From assembly GCA_002365025.1 (NCBI GenBank), contig DEYX01000073.1:1-48467 (forward strand): a DNA stretch of 48,467 bases. Direction: 5' to 3'. Shown piece after piece: positions 34,308-43,114 of the stretch. A program made the position numbers and the translations under genes. The notes under the pieces were generated by a model, which was given only the letters and a program-made list of their open reading frames with translations, ran no database searches and was not told where the DNA came from. The stretch comes from Hungatella sp. UBA3147. GTDB lineage: Bacteria; Bacillota; Clostridia; Lachnospirales; Lachnospiraceae. Position 1 is the stretch's first letter, and the number at the start of each line of letters is the position of its first letter.

Positions 34308-34799
34308 ATGAGCAATTACGAAGAAGGATTAAAATTAATCGAAGAAAAGTTCGGAAACGGCAAAGACAATGTTATTTCCCTCGCGACGATTGCGAGGGAG
34401 CCGGGCGCTAACGGAATGCCCCGCCCGGTTGTCCGTAGTGTGGACGCCTATTATGAAGACGGCGCATTTTATGTTGTAACACATGGAAACTCAAACAAAA
34501 TGCAGCAAATCTCGCAAAATCCGGAAGTTTCGGTTGCGGGTTGTTTAGAGATGTTCACCGCTAATGGAGTAGGTGAAAACCTCGGTTGGGTGCTTGATCC
34601 AAAAAATGCCGAAATAAGAACCAAACTCCGTACAGCTTTTTCCGAATGGTACGATATGGCAAATAATGAAAAGGATGAAAACTGTTGCTTTTTATCAATC
34701 CGTCTCACTAAGGGAACATTAAATATTAATCATTGGGAAAAATTATACCATATGGATTTTGTGAATAAAACTGATATGGAAAATGGAGGCATTTTTTAA
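34308..34799 (+). CDS. Pyridoxamine 5'-phosphate oxidase-fold protein
   Basis: 163 residues from the ATG at 34308 (MSNYEEGLKLIEEKFG), chosen for GGAGG eight bases before it. The split-barrel flavin-binding fold is suggested by VISLATIAREPGANGMPRPV, VRSVDAYYEDGAFYVVTHG and NPEVSVAGCLEMF. Such small proteins bind FMN or related cofactors; the substrate is unknown. It is the second gene of the small plus-strand island and is likely co-transcribed with the AraC/GyrI regulator. Confidence 0.82.
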   Translation: MSNYEEGLKLIEEKFGNGKDNVISLATIAREPGANGMPRPVVRSVDAYYEDGAFYVVTHGNSNKMQQISQNPEVSVAGCLEMFTANGVGENLGWVLDPKNAEIRTKLRTAFSEWYDMANNEKDENCCFLSIRLTKGTLNINHWEKLYHMDFVNKTDMENGGIF

Positions 34800-34868
34800 C
34801 AGCGCCTGTCCCATATAGGGTGCCTATTGATGGCAGCAGAAAATTTGATGACTAATAGGGGTATTGTA

Positions 34869-35474
34869 ATGGAATTCGGCGAAAAATTACAACAATTACG
34901 AAAAGGAAAAGAATGGACGCAGGAACAGCTCGCAGAAGAATTATTTGTGTCCAGAACGGCTATATCAAAATGGGAAAGTGGAAAGGGATACCCGAATATC
35001 GATTCGCTCAAAAACATATCAAAACTTTTCTCGGTATCTATTGATGATTTGTTGTCAGGTGAGGAGTTGATTTCCCTTGCGGCAAATGAGAACCGCACTA
35101 ATATCAATAAGATTTTCAGTCTGGTTTATGGTACTTTAGATGTTATGACAATCTCTTTTTATTTCCTTCCCCTTTATATTCGACAGGATAGTGACCTGAT
35201 TCGGGCAGTGAGTTTATTTTCGAACCCAGACGTAAGCACAATTACATGGATAATTTATCTAGTTTCGCCTATTCTAATGGCAATAATGGGTATCGCACAA
35301 ATAATTGCTCAACATTTTTTGAATGAAAGGTGGTATAGCATTAGCAGAACCAGCTCTATTCTATTACAGGCTTTTTGCATTCTTATTTATGTTGCAACTC
35401 GTCAACCTTCTGCAACTTCTCTCCTTTTCCTGTTTTTTATGATTAAGGTGGTTCTTTTGATAAAGAGCAGCTGA
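34869..35474 (+). CDS. Membrane-bound XRE-family regulator
   Basis: 201 residues from the ATG at 34869 with AGGGG eight bases upstream. XRE helix-turn-helix at 5-60 (LQQLRKGKEWTQEQLAEELF, SRTAISKWESGKGYPN). Four hydrophobic segments follow in the C-terminal half (IFSLVYGTLDVMTISFYFL, ITWIIYLVSPILMAIMGIA, ILLQAFCILIYVA, LLFLFFMIKVVLLIK). This layout is a family of membrane-tethered regulators in Firmicutes. A terminator follows 36 bp after the stop. Confidence 0.88.
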   Translation: MEFGEKLQQLRKGKEWTQEQLAEELFVSRTAISKWESGKGYPNIDSLKNISKLFSVSIDDLLSGEELISLAANENRTNINKIFSLVYGTLDVMTISFYFLPLYIRQDSDLIRAVSLFSNPDVSTITWIIYLVSPILMAIMGIAQIIAQHFLNERWYSISRTSSILLQAFCILIYVATRQPSATSLLFLFFMIKVVLLIKSS

Positions 35475-35509
35475 ATAAAGTAAATTGTTCTGAAAAGACT
35501 TGTGAAAAG

Positions 35510-35541
35510 CCCTACGACACGAAAAGTGTCGTAGGGTTTTT
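35510..35541 (+). terminator. Terminator after the XRE gene
   Basis: Perfect 11-bp stem CCCTACGACAC/GTGTCGTAGGG, loop GAAAA, then TTTTT on the plus strand. Confidence 0.95.
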
Positions 35542-35645
35542 GCCGTTGTGACGATTCGTTTCTTGAATATTTCCATGCTTGGCCACACAATGATGATGTG
35601 GCTGGCATACACAAACATACCAATATTACTGAAAGGATTTAACAA

Positions 35646-35756
35646 ATGGAATTTATCATTAAAACAAACAGGTTAGTAAAACCACAAGGAACACGGCTTG
35701 ATTTAAATAATTTATTGCCCTATGTTCAGAAAGGAGGAAGATGTGATGAAAAATAA
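35646..35756 (+). pseudogene. Remnant of an ABC transporter ATPase N-terminus
   Basis: 36 codons with RBS AAAGGA. The start MEFIIKTNRLVKPQGTRLDL resembles the first strand of bacitracin-type ABC ATPases (xxIIxTxxLxKxYGxxxALxxVS), but the reading frame ends before the Walker A motif. The following PAP2 start codon lies inside it. It is best read as a truncated remnant fused to the next gene's leader by deletion; a short leader peptide is an alternative. Confidence 0.45.
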
Positions 35757-36399
35757 AAAGTGTCTTATTCTTGCCGGAATTCTATTCTTGTTATTCATAC
35801 TATTTACAGTAGCTGTTTTAACATTTGACGTCAGCCCTATAGGTCCGGAGCAATCCAACGTTGGATTCTCTACATTAAATGGCTTTATGTTCAAACTGCT
35901 TGGGGAAAACTTACTTTGGTACCATATCACAGACTGGATTGGTGTTGCAGCTATCCTTGTTGCTTTGGGCTTTGCTATATTTGGATTAATGCAGCTCATA
36001 AAAAGAAAAAGCATCAAGTGTGTAGACAGCGATATTAAATTACTTGGAGTGTTTTATGCCATAGTGATATTTTCATATGTATTGTTTGAAATATTTATTG
36101 TTAATTACAGGCCGGTTATTTTGGTAAGTACAATAGAACCGTCCTATCCATCTTCCCATACGATGATTGTACTATGTATCATGGCTACCGCAATTATGCA
36201 ATTCCATTCCCGGATACAAAATAAGTCAATCAGAATTTTTGCGGAGGTCATATCTGTTGCTATCATCGCCGTAACGGTGATTGGGCGTTTTATTTCAGGG
36301 GTGCATTGGTTCACCGATATTGTAGGAGGTTTAGTATTAGGCTCTGCGCTTATTACAATATATTACGCTACGGTTAATCAGGTATCAAAGAAAAAATAA
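35746..36399 (+). CDS. PAP2-family membrane phosphatase
   Basis: 217 residues from the ATG at 35746 (MKNKKCLILAGILFLL), which has AAAGGAGG eight bases before it. Five or six membrane helices. The PAP2 catalytic motifs are present: NYRPV (part of KxxxxxxRP), PSYPSSHTM (PSGH with Ser for Gly) and GRFISGVHWFTDIVGG (SRxxxxxHxxxD). Likely dephosphorylates lipid phosphates such as undecaprenyl pyrophosphate or phosphatidic acid on the outer face. Possible link with the bacitracin-type ABC remnant just upstream, since both types of gene give bacitracin tolerance. Confidence 0.88.
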   Translation: MKNKKCLILAGILFLLFILFTVAVLTFDVSPIGPEQSNVGFSTLNGFMFKLLGENLLWYHITDWIGVAAILVALGFAIFGLMQLIKRKSIKCVDSDIKLLGVFYAIVIFSYVLFEIFIVNYRPVILVSTIEPSYPSSHTMIVLCIMATAIMQFHSRIQNKSIRIFAEVISVAIIAVTVIGRFISGVHWFTDIVGGLVLGSALITIYYATVNQVSKKK

Positions 36400-36473
36400 T
36401 TACAGGAACAACGTTATTATCAGATTACTGCCCCAGTAGACTAACGGCACATGCCACACCTTTTTATTGGCCG

Positions 36474-37229
36474 CTAAAAGCATTTTACCTCTATTTCCGC
36501 TTCTAAAAAACCTGCTCTTAACCTCTTTACAAATTCCAGAGCCTTCCCTCCATCTCCATGAACACATACAGAATCCGCATCAATGGAAATCGTGCTTCCG
36601 TCAATGGCTTCCACCACCCCTTCTTTCGCCATTCGGATCACCCGCTTTAATGCCTGTTCCTCATCTTCAATCACCGAGCCTTTCCGGCTTCTTGGAACCA
36701 GGCTTCCATCCCTTTCATAGGCCCTGTCTGCAAATACCTCACTGGCAGAAGACACCCCTGTATCCTTTGCCGCCCGAAGCATCTCACTATTGCTGAGTGC
36801 CAGGAGAACCAGACTGCCATCCACCTCTTTTATCGCCTGGCAGATGGCTTTTGCCAGTTCATAATCGTTTGCCGCCATGTTATACAAGGCCCCATGGGGC
36901 TTTACATGACAGAGTCTGATTCCGGCTCCTCTGCAGAAAGCGTTCAGTGCCCCGATCTGATACATAACACTGGTTTTTACTTCATTGGGAGTAAGGCTCA
37001 TATTTCTTCTTCCAAATCCCGCCAGATCGGGGAATCCCGGATGGGCCCCTGCCCTTACTCCATATTTTTTACACAAGGCCACCGTCTGTTCCATTACCAC
37101 AGGATCTCCCCCATGAAAGCCACAGGCAATGTTTGCCGATGTAACATAGGGCAGCACCTCTTCATCCAGTCCCATTTTATAAGCACCGAAGCTTTCCCCC
37201 AGATCGCAGTTTAAGTCAATGACCGGCAT
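36474..37229 (-). CDS. pxpA: 5-oxoprolinase subunit A (LamB/YcsF family)
   Basis: 251 residues, full length. The start MPVIDLNCDLGESFGAYKMG is the family signature; SANIACGFHGGDP and VRAGAHPGFPDLAGFGRR follow. PxpA with PxpB and PxpC hydrolyses 5-oxoproline to glutamate using ATP. It is the last gene of the long liv operon, 10 bp after the DUF1445 gene. No convincing terminator follows at 36400-36473. Confidence 0.95.
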   Translation of the reverse strand: MPVIDLNCDLGESFGAYKMGLDEEVLPYVTSANIACGFHGGDPVVMEQTVALCKKYGVRAGAHPGFPDLAGFGRRNMSLTPNEVKTSVMYQIGALNAFCRGAGIRLCHVKPHGALYNMAANDYELAKAICQAIKEVDGSLVLLALSNSEMLRAAKDTGVSSASEVFADRAYERDGSLVPRSRKGSVIEDEEQALKRVIRMAKEGVVEAIDGSTISIDADSVCVHGDGGKALEFVKRLRAGFLEAEIEVKCF

Positions 37230-37239
37230 ATTCTCACCT

Positions 37240-38049
37240 CTAATTCTTTAATTCTGCATTTTTTAAATCCGTAATAAACATGTGTCCCGGGGCGTGAGTA
37301 ATTACAAAGGGAGGCCTGCTGTTCATGACCACTGCCTGGGGAGTTACCCCACAAGGCCAGAAAACAGGCACCTCTCCATCATATATAGTAACCGGATCTC
37401 CAAAATCCGGTTTGCTGATATCTTTAATTCCAAGTGCTTCCGGATAACCAATGTGAACAGGTGCCCCATGAACCTTTGGCATGGAAGCGGTAATAGCAAC
37501 CGTACTGGAAACCTGGCGATGAGGAATGGGCCTCATACTCACCACCATATTACCTGAAAATATTCCTGCGGGCGTACAGGGAATGTTCGTATGGTACATA
37601 GGAACATTTACCCCCTCCTCAATCTGTCTCACCGGTATACCGGCCTCCAAAAGTGCTGTTTCAAAAGAAAAACTGCAGCCAATAAGAAAGCTTACCAGTT
37701 TTCCCCTGGTTCTTTGATACTCCTCAAATAATTCTGATACCTCCATGTATTCACCGGTGCACGTGCCGTTTTCATACACCCGGTATCCGGGAATATCCCT
37801 TGGGATATCACTTCCTTTTGCTGTCAGGGAAAAACTCCTGCTCCCTTCATCCGATACTTCCAGAAGCGGGCAGGCCTTTGGATTTCTCTGGCAGAACAAA
37901 AGAAAATCCCAGGCCAGCTCTTTTGGAAGAATCACCAGATTCCCCTGGGCATAGCCGCCGCACATTCCGGTGGTAGGGCTGTGGATCACACCCTCCCTGA
38001 TCAGCCGGCGGACTTCTTTGGGCTCCCTGTTTCCATACTCTGGTCCCAT
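37240..38049 (-). CDS. DUF1445-family D-glutamate cyclase/hydro-lyase-like protein
   Basis: 269 residues. Family marks: SPTTGMCGGYAQGNLVILP near 25-45, SFLIGCSFSFETALLEAGIP near 125, NVPMYHTNIPC near 150, RPIPHRQV and FWPCGVTPQAV. In animals this domain is fused with a DUF4392 domain in D-glutamate cyclase (DGLUCY), which makes 5-oxo-D-proline from D-glutamate. Here the DUF4392 homolog is a separate gene in the same operon. It lies between pxpC and pxpA. Function by family and context. Confidence 0.88.
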   Translation of the reverse strand: MGPEYGNREPKEVRRLIREGVIHSPTTGMCGGYAQGNLVILPKELAWDFLLFCQRNPKACPLLEVSDEGSRSFSLTAKGSDIPRDIPGYRVYENGTCTGEYMEVSELFEEYQRTRGKLVSFLIGCSFSFETALLEAGIPVRQIEEGVNVPMYHTNIPCTPAGIFSGNMVVSMRPIPHRQVSSTVAITASMPKVHGAPVHIGYPEALGIKDISKPDFGDPVTIYDGEVPVFWPCGVTPQAVVMNSRPPFVITHAPGHMFITDLKNAELKN

Positions 38050-38081
38050 ATTCTTTCCTTCTTTCCTGTCTTATGGTCTCT

Positions 38082-39110
38082 TTACCGGCATATGATATTC
38101 CTAAGCCGTTCCTTAAAATTCCTCAGCTTTTCTTCTTCCTTCCGGTAGATTGCCACGGCCTCACCTGGAGTTACATACTGAAATGCCACCCATTCCCCCG
38201 GCTTTAACTGGGCCAATGCGGAGATGTCCGTACTGATCACCGTAGCGATTTTAGCATATCCTCCGGTGGTCTGATGATCTGCCATCAAAACCATAGGAAG
38301 ACCGGAAGATGAGATCTGAACTGAGCCTTCTACGATCCCATCTGATATGATATCTGCCCCATTCTTCATTTCTATGGGTTCTCCCTCCAGTTTGCAGGCC
38401 ATGCGGTCGCAGTCCGTGCTTAACCGGAAGGGGTTCCGGATCAGAGTGTTAAGTCCCAGTTCCGTAAAAGCATTTTCCTGGGGGCCCATTACGGCACGCA
38501 GAAGAACCATACAGTCTTCTCCATAAAAACGGTAAGGTGTTGACGAATGACGCATCCATGGTTCCTTTTCTCCTACGGCTGCCAGCTTTTCATTTCCCTT
38601 TAATCTCTTTGCTATTTTCTTGAACTGCATGAGATCTTTACCTGACTCCAGATGATCCCCTTCAAGGAGTGCCCTTCCCTCCAAGCCTCCTATGCGGCAT
38701 TTTAAATTGGTGGAACGGCTTCCCATGACGAGAGGAACCTCTACTCCTCCATAGACTGCCATGTAAGTCCGAAGGCCTGAGACCACAAGCTCCATGGACA
38801 GAATATCTCCTGTCCGTACCAGAATCGGGGAGAAAATGGGAACCGGGATTCCATTGATACAGGGTTTCATATCACCGCCTGTAAGGGCGATAATCTCGTC
38901 AGAGGTAAAACGGATCTCACCTCCCTTTAACGTAAATTCGATGACTGCCGCTGTTTCCGGTTCTTCCAGATTCCCGGCAAGGAGATTGGCAAGCTTCATG
39001 GAATACTTGTCACAGGCTCCGCTTTCCTGGATGCCCTGGCTTAGAAATCCTCTTCTCCCTTTATCCTGAACCGTGGACAAGGCTCCAGGACGCAAGATTT
39101 CAACTCCCAT
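38082..39110 (-). CDS. pxpC: 5-oxoprolinase subunit C (biotin-dependent carboxyltransferase-like)
   Basis: 342 residues. The start MGVEILRPGALSTVQDKGRR matches the KipA/PxpC family. GALSTVQDKGRRGFLSQGIQ, MADHQTTGGYAKIATVIS and LKPGEWVAFQYVTPGEA are typical. It forms a complex with PxpB for ATP-dependent ring opening of 5-oxoproline. It overlaps pxpB by 11 bp. Confidence 0.94.
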   Translation of the reverse strand: MGVEILRPGALSTVQDKGRRGFLSQGIQESGACDKYSMKLANLLAGNLEEPETAAVIEFTLKGGEIRFTSDEIIALTGGDMKPCINGIPVPIFSPILVRTGDILSMELVVSGLRTYMAVYGGVEVPLVMGSRSTNLKCRIGGLEGRALLEGDHLESGKDLMQFKKIAKRLKGNEKLAAVGEKEPWMRHSSTPYRFYGEDCMVLLRAVMGPQENAFTELGLNTLIRNPFRLSTDCDRMACKLEGEPIEMKNGADIISDGIVEGSVQISSSGLPMVLMADHQTTGGYAKIATVISTDISALAQLKPGEWVAFQYVTPGEAVAIYRKEEEKLRNFKERLRNIICR

Positions 39111-39804
39111 CCCGCCACCCCTTTTCCTGTTTTCTTTTTATTTCTTTATATTCTTCCTGGCTGATAGGTACAAAACGGATGGAATCCCCGGCTTCATAAA
39201 GAGGTTTTCCCATCTGCTCCGGCTTAAAAAGACGGTAAGGTGTCCGTCCGATCAACTGCCAGCCTCCCGGAGAGTCCATGGGATAGATTCCCGTCTGCTC
39301 TCCTCCGATTCCTACGCTCCCCGCTGGAATCCTGGTTCTGGGCGAGTTTAACCGGGGAGTAAAAATACGTTCATCCATTCCTCCAAGGTAGGGAAAGCCA
39401 GGAAGAAATCCCAGCATATAAATGCGGTAATCCCTGCTGCTGTGAATCCGGATTACCTTTTCCTCCGTAATCTTTCCATGTTCCGCTACAAAAGAAAGAT
39501 CCGGTCCGAAGCTGCCTCCGTAGCAGACCGGTATTTCCACCAGCCTTCCTCTTATTCCAGTTCCGCCTTCCAATGATTCTGACAGCCGCGATAGAACCTT
39601 TAATACCGCGTCATAATCTGTTTTCATTGGGTCATAACATACGAGAACAGAACAAAAGGCAGGTACTGTCTCAACAATCCCTTCCACCGAAAACTCATGA
39701 ATTCTCCGGTTTAATTCCATTACCTTCGCATTTACCTCCTCCCTGATGGAATCTCCCAATTCCACCAGGGCACCGCAGTCACCGACCGGCTTTATTTGAA
39801 CCAT
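39100..39804 (-). CDS. pxpB: 5-oxoprolinase subunit B (KipI-like)
   Basis: 234 residues. Family motifs: IYMLGFLPGFPYLGGMDER and RIPAGSVGIGGEQTGIYP, then SPGGWQLIGRTPYRLF. With PxpC it forms the ATP-using part of 5-oxoprolinase; older names are KipI or allophanate hydrolase subunit 1. It overlaps the DUF4392 gene by 13 bp, so translation is coupled. Confidence 0.95.
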   Translation of the reverse strand: MVQIKPVGDCGALVELGDSIREEVNAKVMELNRRIHEFSVEGIVETVPAFCSVLVCYDPMKTDYDAVLKVLSRLSESLEGGTGIRGRLVEIPVCYGGSFGPDLSFVAEHGKITEEKVIRIHSSRDYRIYMLGFLPGFPYLGGMDERIFTPRLNSPRTRIPAGSVGIGGEQTGIYPMDSPGGWQLIGRTPYRLFKPEQMGKPLYEAGDSIRFVPISQEEYKEIKRKQEKGWRDGS

Positions 39805-40880
39805 GGCTTATCCCCTTCTTCAAAAAACCCTTTTTTCAGTACAGAGCAAAACCAGTGATCGGAATTATGGGAATAACGGACCGCATAAGCCGTACACTGG
39901 CGCATCAGGCTGACAATTCCTGTATTAAGCCGTATATTGAAACCATCGATTCCGGGAATCAGAGAACCGGTCATATCAATAAGACCGGTTCTTGATGCCG
40001 CTCTCATCAGTTCCGCTTCCATTTCCTCCCGGTGAAGAATTTCCATATCCCGCTTTAAATAAGCAAGTGCCGCAATCAAGCCGTAGCAGCCCCAGTCAGA
40101 ACAGGTTGCCGTTATCACATGGTCCGCTCGGCTGGCCGCCAGAATTCCGCCTCCGCAGCCGCATAAACATTCCCCGGAAGCCGTTAAGGGTATGTATTTT
40201 TTTATATGATCTGCTATGGCTCCCATTCCGATCTCATTGCCAAGATCACCGATGGCAATGTTTAAGACTCCCTTTTCCCGAAGCATTTCCCATAGTACAT
40301 CTGTCTTGGCTTCCAGTTCTGTTACATTGTCTCCGGCTGAGTTGTGATAAACACCATTTTCATTGGAACCGGGAGCCTCCACTGAGATTACCGCTCCGGG
40401 AAGCCCTTCTTTTATCAGCCATTCCGATTCGATTTCTGCCCTGGCCGGATTTTTTGTAAAGGCCACTACTCCCATGCTGAGAGGAAGTTCCCTTACAGTC
40501 CCTATATCCTGGTAAATATGGAGACCTATCACGCAGGCACATTTCACTACGGACTTCACGCAGTCCTCAGGGCAGATAATAACAGGCTTTGCCCCAAAAG
40601 CCATGACCAGGGCTCTTGCCAGCAGCATGGAACTGACCATTCCATCCATCTCCGGCTTCTTATGAGGCAGAAGCACAAATCCTGTCAATATATAAACCAG
40701 ATCATTCTCTTTCACCGTTTCACACAGCTTTTCCGCCGCTCCCATGGTAAGAGGCTCCCCCATCTGCTCCCGGCTTCCGGCATAAAGAATCCGGCACACC
40801 CCATAGCCCCTGGGATCTAAATTCATCAGAGCATCCAGGTTTTCTCCCACATTTCTCTTTTCCAGTCCGCCTCTGTCCAT
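39792..40880 (-). CDS. DUF4392 protein, D-glutamate cyclase C-terminal-like
   Basis: 362 residues from the second of two adjacent ATGs (40880), six bases after GGAG. The core LVYILTGFVLLPHKKPEMDG near 50 and LNIAIGDLGNEIGMGAIADH with TCSDWGCYGL are typical of the DUF4392 (glutamate cyclase-like C-terminal) family. It would work with the DUF1445 protein encoded three genes on. The split form beside pxpABC and a D-amino-acid aminotransferase strongly supports a D-glutamate/5-oxoproline pathway. Cytosolic. Confidence 0.85.
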   Translation of the reverse strand: MDRGGLEKRNVGENLDALMNLDPRGYGVCRILYAGSREQMGEPLTMGAAEKLCETVKENDLVYILTGFVLLPHKKPEMDGMVSSMLLARALVMAFGAKPVIICPEDCVKSVVKCACVIGLHIYQDIGTVRELPLSMGVVAFTKNPARAEIESEWLIKEGLPGAVISVEAPGSNENGVYHNSAGDNVTELEAKTDVLWEMLREKGVLNIAIGDLGNEIGMGAIADHIKKYIPLTASGECLCGCGGGILAASRADHVITATCSDWGCYGLIAALAYLKRDMEILHREEMEAELMRAASRTGLIDMTGSLIPGIDGFNIRLNTGIVSLMRQCTAYAVRYSHNSDHWFCSVLKKGFFEEGDKPWFK

Positions 40881-40889
40881 CATCCACTC

Positions 40890-41747
40890 CTAATCAAATA
40901 TACTATCTCTGCCTGTATACTCTAAGTATTCTTCCAAAACAGCATCCTGAATCTTCTTTAACGTCACCGGATCCCTTCCACCTACAGGCTTTCCGTCAAT
41001 AACGTCTGCATGAAGGCAGAAATTAGAGGAAGAGGTCACGATGACCTCATCGGCCTCCATAAGCTCTTCCATGGTAAATGCCCGCTCCAATACCTGGATT
41101 CCAAGCCTGTAGCAGGCCTGAATCATATGGGTCTTTGCAATCCCCCGAAGGATCAGGTTATCATTGGGATGGGAAAGAAAGGTTCCGTTTTTTAAAATGG
41201 AGATATTGCTGTGGGCGCACTCCGTCACCATGTCACCTCTGTGTAAAACAGTTTCCATAGCTCCGGCTTTTAAAGCCTCCTGAGAAGCCAGCACGGACGG
41301 GAGAAGATTTAATGTCTTAATATTGCAGTAAAAAAACCTGGTATCTTCCATTGTTATCAGGCGGATGGGAACATCAGGGTCTTTTAGTTTATTAGGCCTT
41401 ATCATGACCCACAGCTTTCCAAGCATTGCCTCGTCATAAGTATGATCCCTGGGAGCTGTTCCTCTTGTCACCTGCCAGTACACAAAATGAGTATTTCCCT
41501 CCACCATGGAAAGAAGTTTGGTCAGAAGTTCTCCAAGCTCCTTCTTATCCATGGGAATCTTAATATCCAGGGCTTTGGCACTGGAGTAAAAACGGTCCAG
41601 ATGATCTTCCAGAAGATACAATTTGTGATTCCCGCCAACGGTAGCATCATAAACTCCATCTCCAAAAAAATGAACACGGTCCTGAAAGGGAACCATCAAT
41701 TCCTCAGGGGCTCCGATCCTTCCATCATAATAAGCAAGCTCTTTCAT
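40890..41747 (-). CDS. dat: D-amino-acid aminotransferase (class IV)
   Basis: 285 residues. PLP fold type IV with features of D-alanine aminotransferase: QVTRGTAPRDHTYDE (the DAT signature), the PLP Lys in CNIKTLNLLP near residue 145 and VTECAHSNISIL near 178. It reversibly transfers the amino group between D-alanine and 2-oxoglutarate, giving D-glutamate. Its place between a cytidylate-kinase-like gene (4-bp overlap) and the DUF4392 gene fits D-glutamate metabolism. Branched-chain aminotransferase is the less likely alternative. Confidence 0.88.
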   Translation of the reverse strand: MKELAYYDGRIGAPEELMVPFQDRVHFFGDGVYDATVGGNHKLYLLEDHLDRFYSSAKALDIKIPMDKKELGELLTKLLSMVEGNTHFVYWQVTRGTAPRDHTYDEAMLGKLWVMIRPNKLKDPDVPIRLITMEDTRFFYCNIKTLNLLPSVLASQEALKAGAMETVLHRGDMVTECAHSNISILKNGTFLSHPNDNLILRGIAKTHMIQACYRLGIQVLERAFTMEELMEADEVIVTSSSNFCLHADVIDGKPVGGRDPVTLKKIQDAVLEEYLEYTGRDSIFD

Positions 41748-42403
41748 AATATCTCCTTTTCACTGGAACAAATCCCAAATTTTAACTCTAAAAATTTCTT
41801 AATTAATTCCACACAATGATCCAGCCCCAGACTTTCCGTATTCAGGCAAAGGTCATAATTTTCAGGGTTCTTCCACTGCCTTCCGGTATGATACATATAA
41901 TAGGAATTCCTGTATTTATCCAGTCTGTCAATATACTTTGCAGCCTCCTGTTCGGATATTCCCTGCCGCTCCATCTCCCGTTTTAAGCGGAATTCATATG
42001 GGGCATCCAGATACACGGATACTACATTGGGCTCATCCCTTAAGACAAAATCCGCTGCCCGGCCAATACAGACATAGGATTCATGATGAAGAAGCTCCTG
42101 CAGAACCTTTGCCTGATAATTAAAAAGGTTCTGATCCGATAAAAAATTGCCGCTTTCCTTAGGAATGACTTCGCCGCTGTAGACTCTTCTTGAGGCACGG
42201 TATAAAAAAGTTTTTTTCGTATTTTCATCTGCATTTGCAAATATCGCCTCATTGATTCCGCTGTCTTCTGATGCCAGACGCAAAAGCTTTCTGTCATACA
42301 CATCGATCCCGTAATCAGCCGCCAGTTTTTTACCGATGTAGCTTCCGCCTCCGCTTCCGCAGGTACGAGTGATGGCAATGGCAAAATACTTCTTCTCATC
42401 CAT
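41744..42403 (-). CDS. Cytidylate kinase-like family protein
   Basis: 219 residues. The P-loop region is TRTCGSGGGSYIGKKLAADY, followed by YDRKLLRLASEDSG and CIGRAADFVLRDEPN; the pattern matches the cytidylate-kinase-like family common in Clostridia. It is unlike the housekeeping Cmk, and the substrate is unknown. RBS AGGAGG. It is linked by ATGA overlap to the aminotransferase, so it appears to be part of the operon; its role there is not clear. Confidence 0.85.
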   Translation of the reverse strand: MDEKKYFAIAITRTCGSGGGSYIGKKLAADYGIDVYDRKLLRLASEDSGINEAIFANADENTKKTFLYRASRRVYSGEVIPKESGNFLSDQNLFNYQAKVLQELLHHESYVCIGRAADFVLRDEPNVVSVYLDAPYEFRLKREMERQGISEQEAAKYIDRLDKYRNSYYMYHTGRQWKNPENYDLCLNTESLGLDHCVELIKKFLELKFGICSSEKEIL

Positions 42404-42415
42404 AATCGTATCCTC

Positions 42416-43114
42416 CTATTGTCCAAGATATGCCTTCTTTACCCTGTCATCCTTTAGCAGTTCTCCGGCATCACCTTCCATGGTAATCTTCCCAGTCTCC
42501 ATAACATAGGCTCTGTTTGATATAGATAGGGCCATTTTTGCGTTCTGTTCCACAAGCAGAATGGTGATTCCTTTTCTGTTCACTTCTCTGATGATAGAAA
42601 AGATTTCCTTTACCAGCAATGGAGAAAGTCCCATGGACGGTTCATCCATCAGGATCATCCTGGGTTTTGCCATAAGAGCCCGGCCTACGGCAAGCATCTG
42701 CTGTTCACCGCCGGATAAGGTTCCTGCCAACTGTTTTTTCCGTTCTTTTAAACGGGAAAAACGATCAAATACATCTGCCATATTGGCCGCCATGTCTTTT
42801 CCATCGGTAAATGCCCCCATTTCCAGATTCTCCTCTACGGTCATCTGGGGGAAAATATGACGGCCTTCGGGTACATGTGCCAGTTTTAAATTGATGATCT
42901 TGCTGGGTTCTGTTTTTAATAAATCGGCTCCGTCAAAGAGTATCTCTCCCTTATCAGCTTTTTTTAAACCTGAAATAGTTCTTAAAATAGTGGTTTTTCC
43001 AGCTCCATTGGCTCCGATAAGGGAAACGATTTCTCCATCATGAACTTCCATGGATGCCCCGTGAATGGCTTCAATGGCTCCGTAAGATACTGCCAGATCC
43101 TTTACCTTAAGCAT
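42416..43114 (-). CDS. livF: Branched-chain amino-acid-type ABC ATPase LivF
   Basis: 232 residues. Walker A GANGAGKTT near 35, signature LSGGEQQMLAVGRAL near 135, Walker B MILMDEPSMGL and the terminal KKAYLGQ tail typical of LivF. It powers uptake with LivG. It overlaps livG by 8 bp. Confidence 0.96.
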   Translation of the reverse strand: MLKVKDLAVSYGAIEAIHGASMEVHDGEIVSLIGANGAGKTTILRTISGLKKADKGEILFDGADLLKTEPSKIINLKLAHVPEGRHIFPQMTVEENLEMGAFTDGKDMAANMADVFDRFSRLKERKKQLAGTLSGGEQQMLAVGRALMAKPRMILMDEPSMGLSPLLVKEIFSIIREVNRKGITILLVEQNAKMALSISNRAYVMETGKITMEGDAGELLKDDRVKKAYLGQ

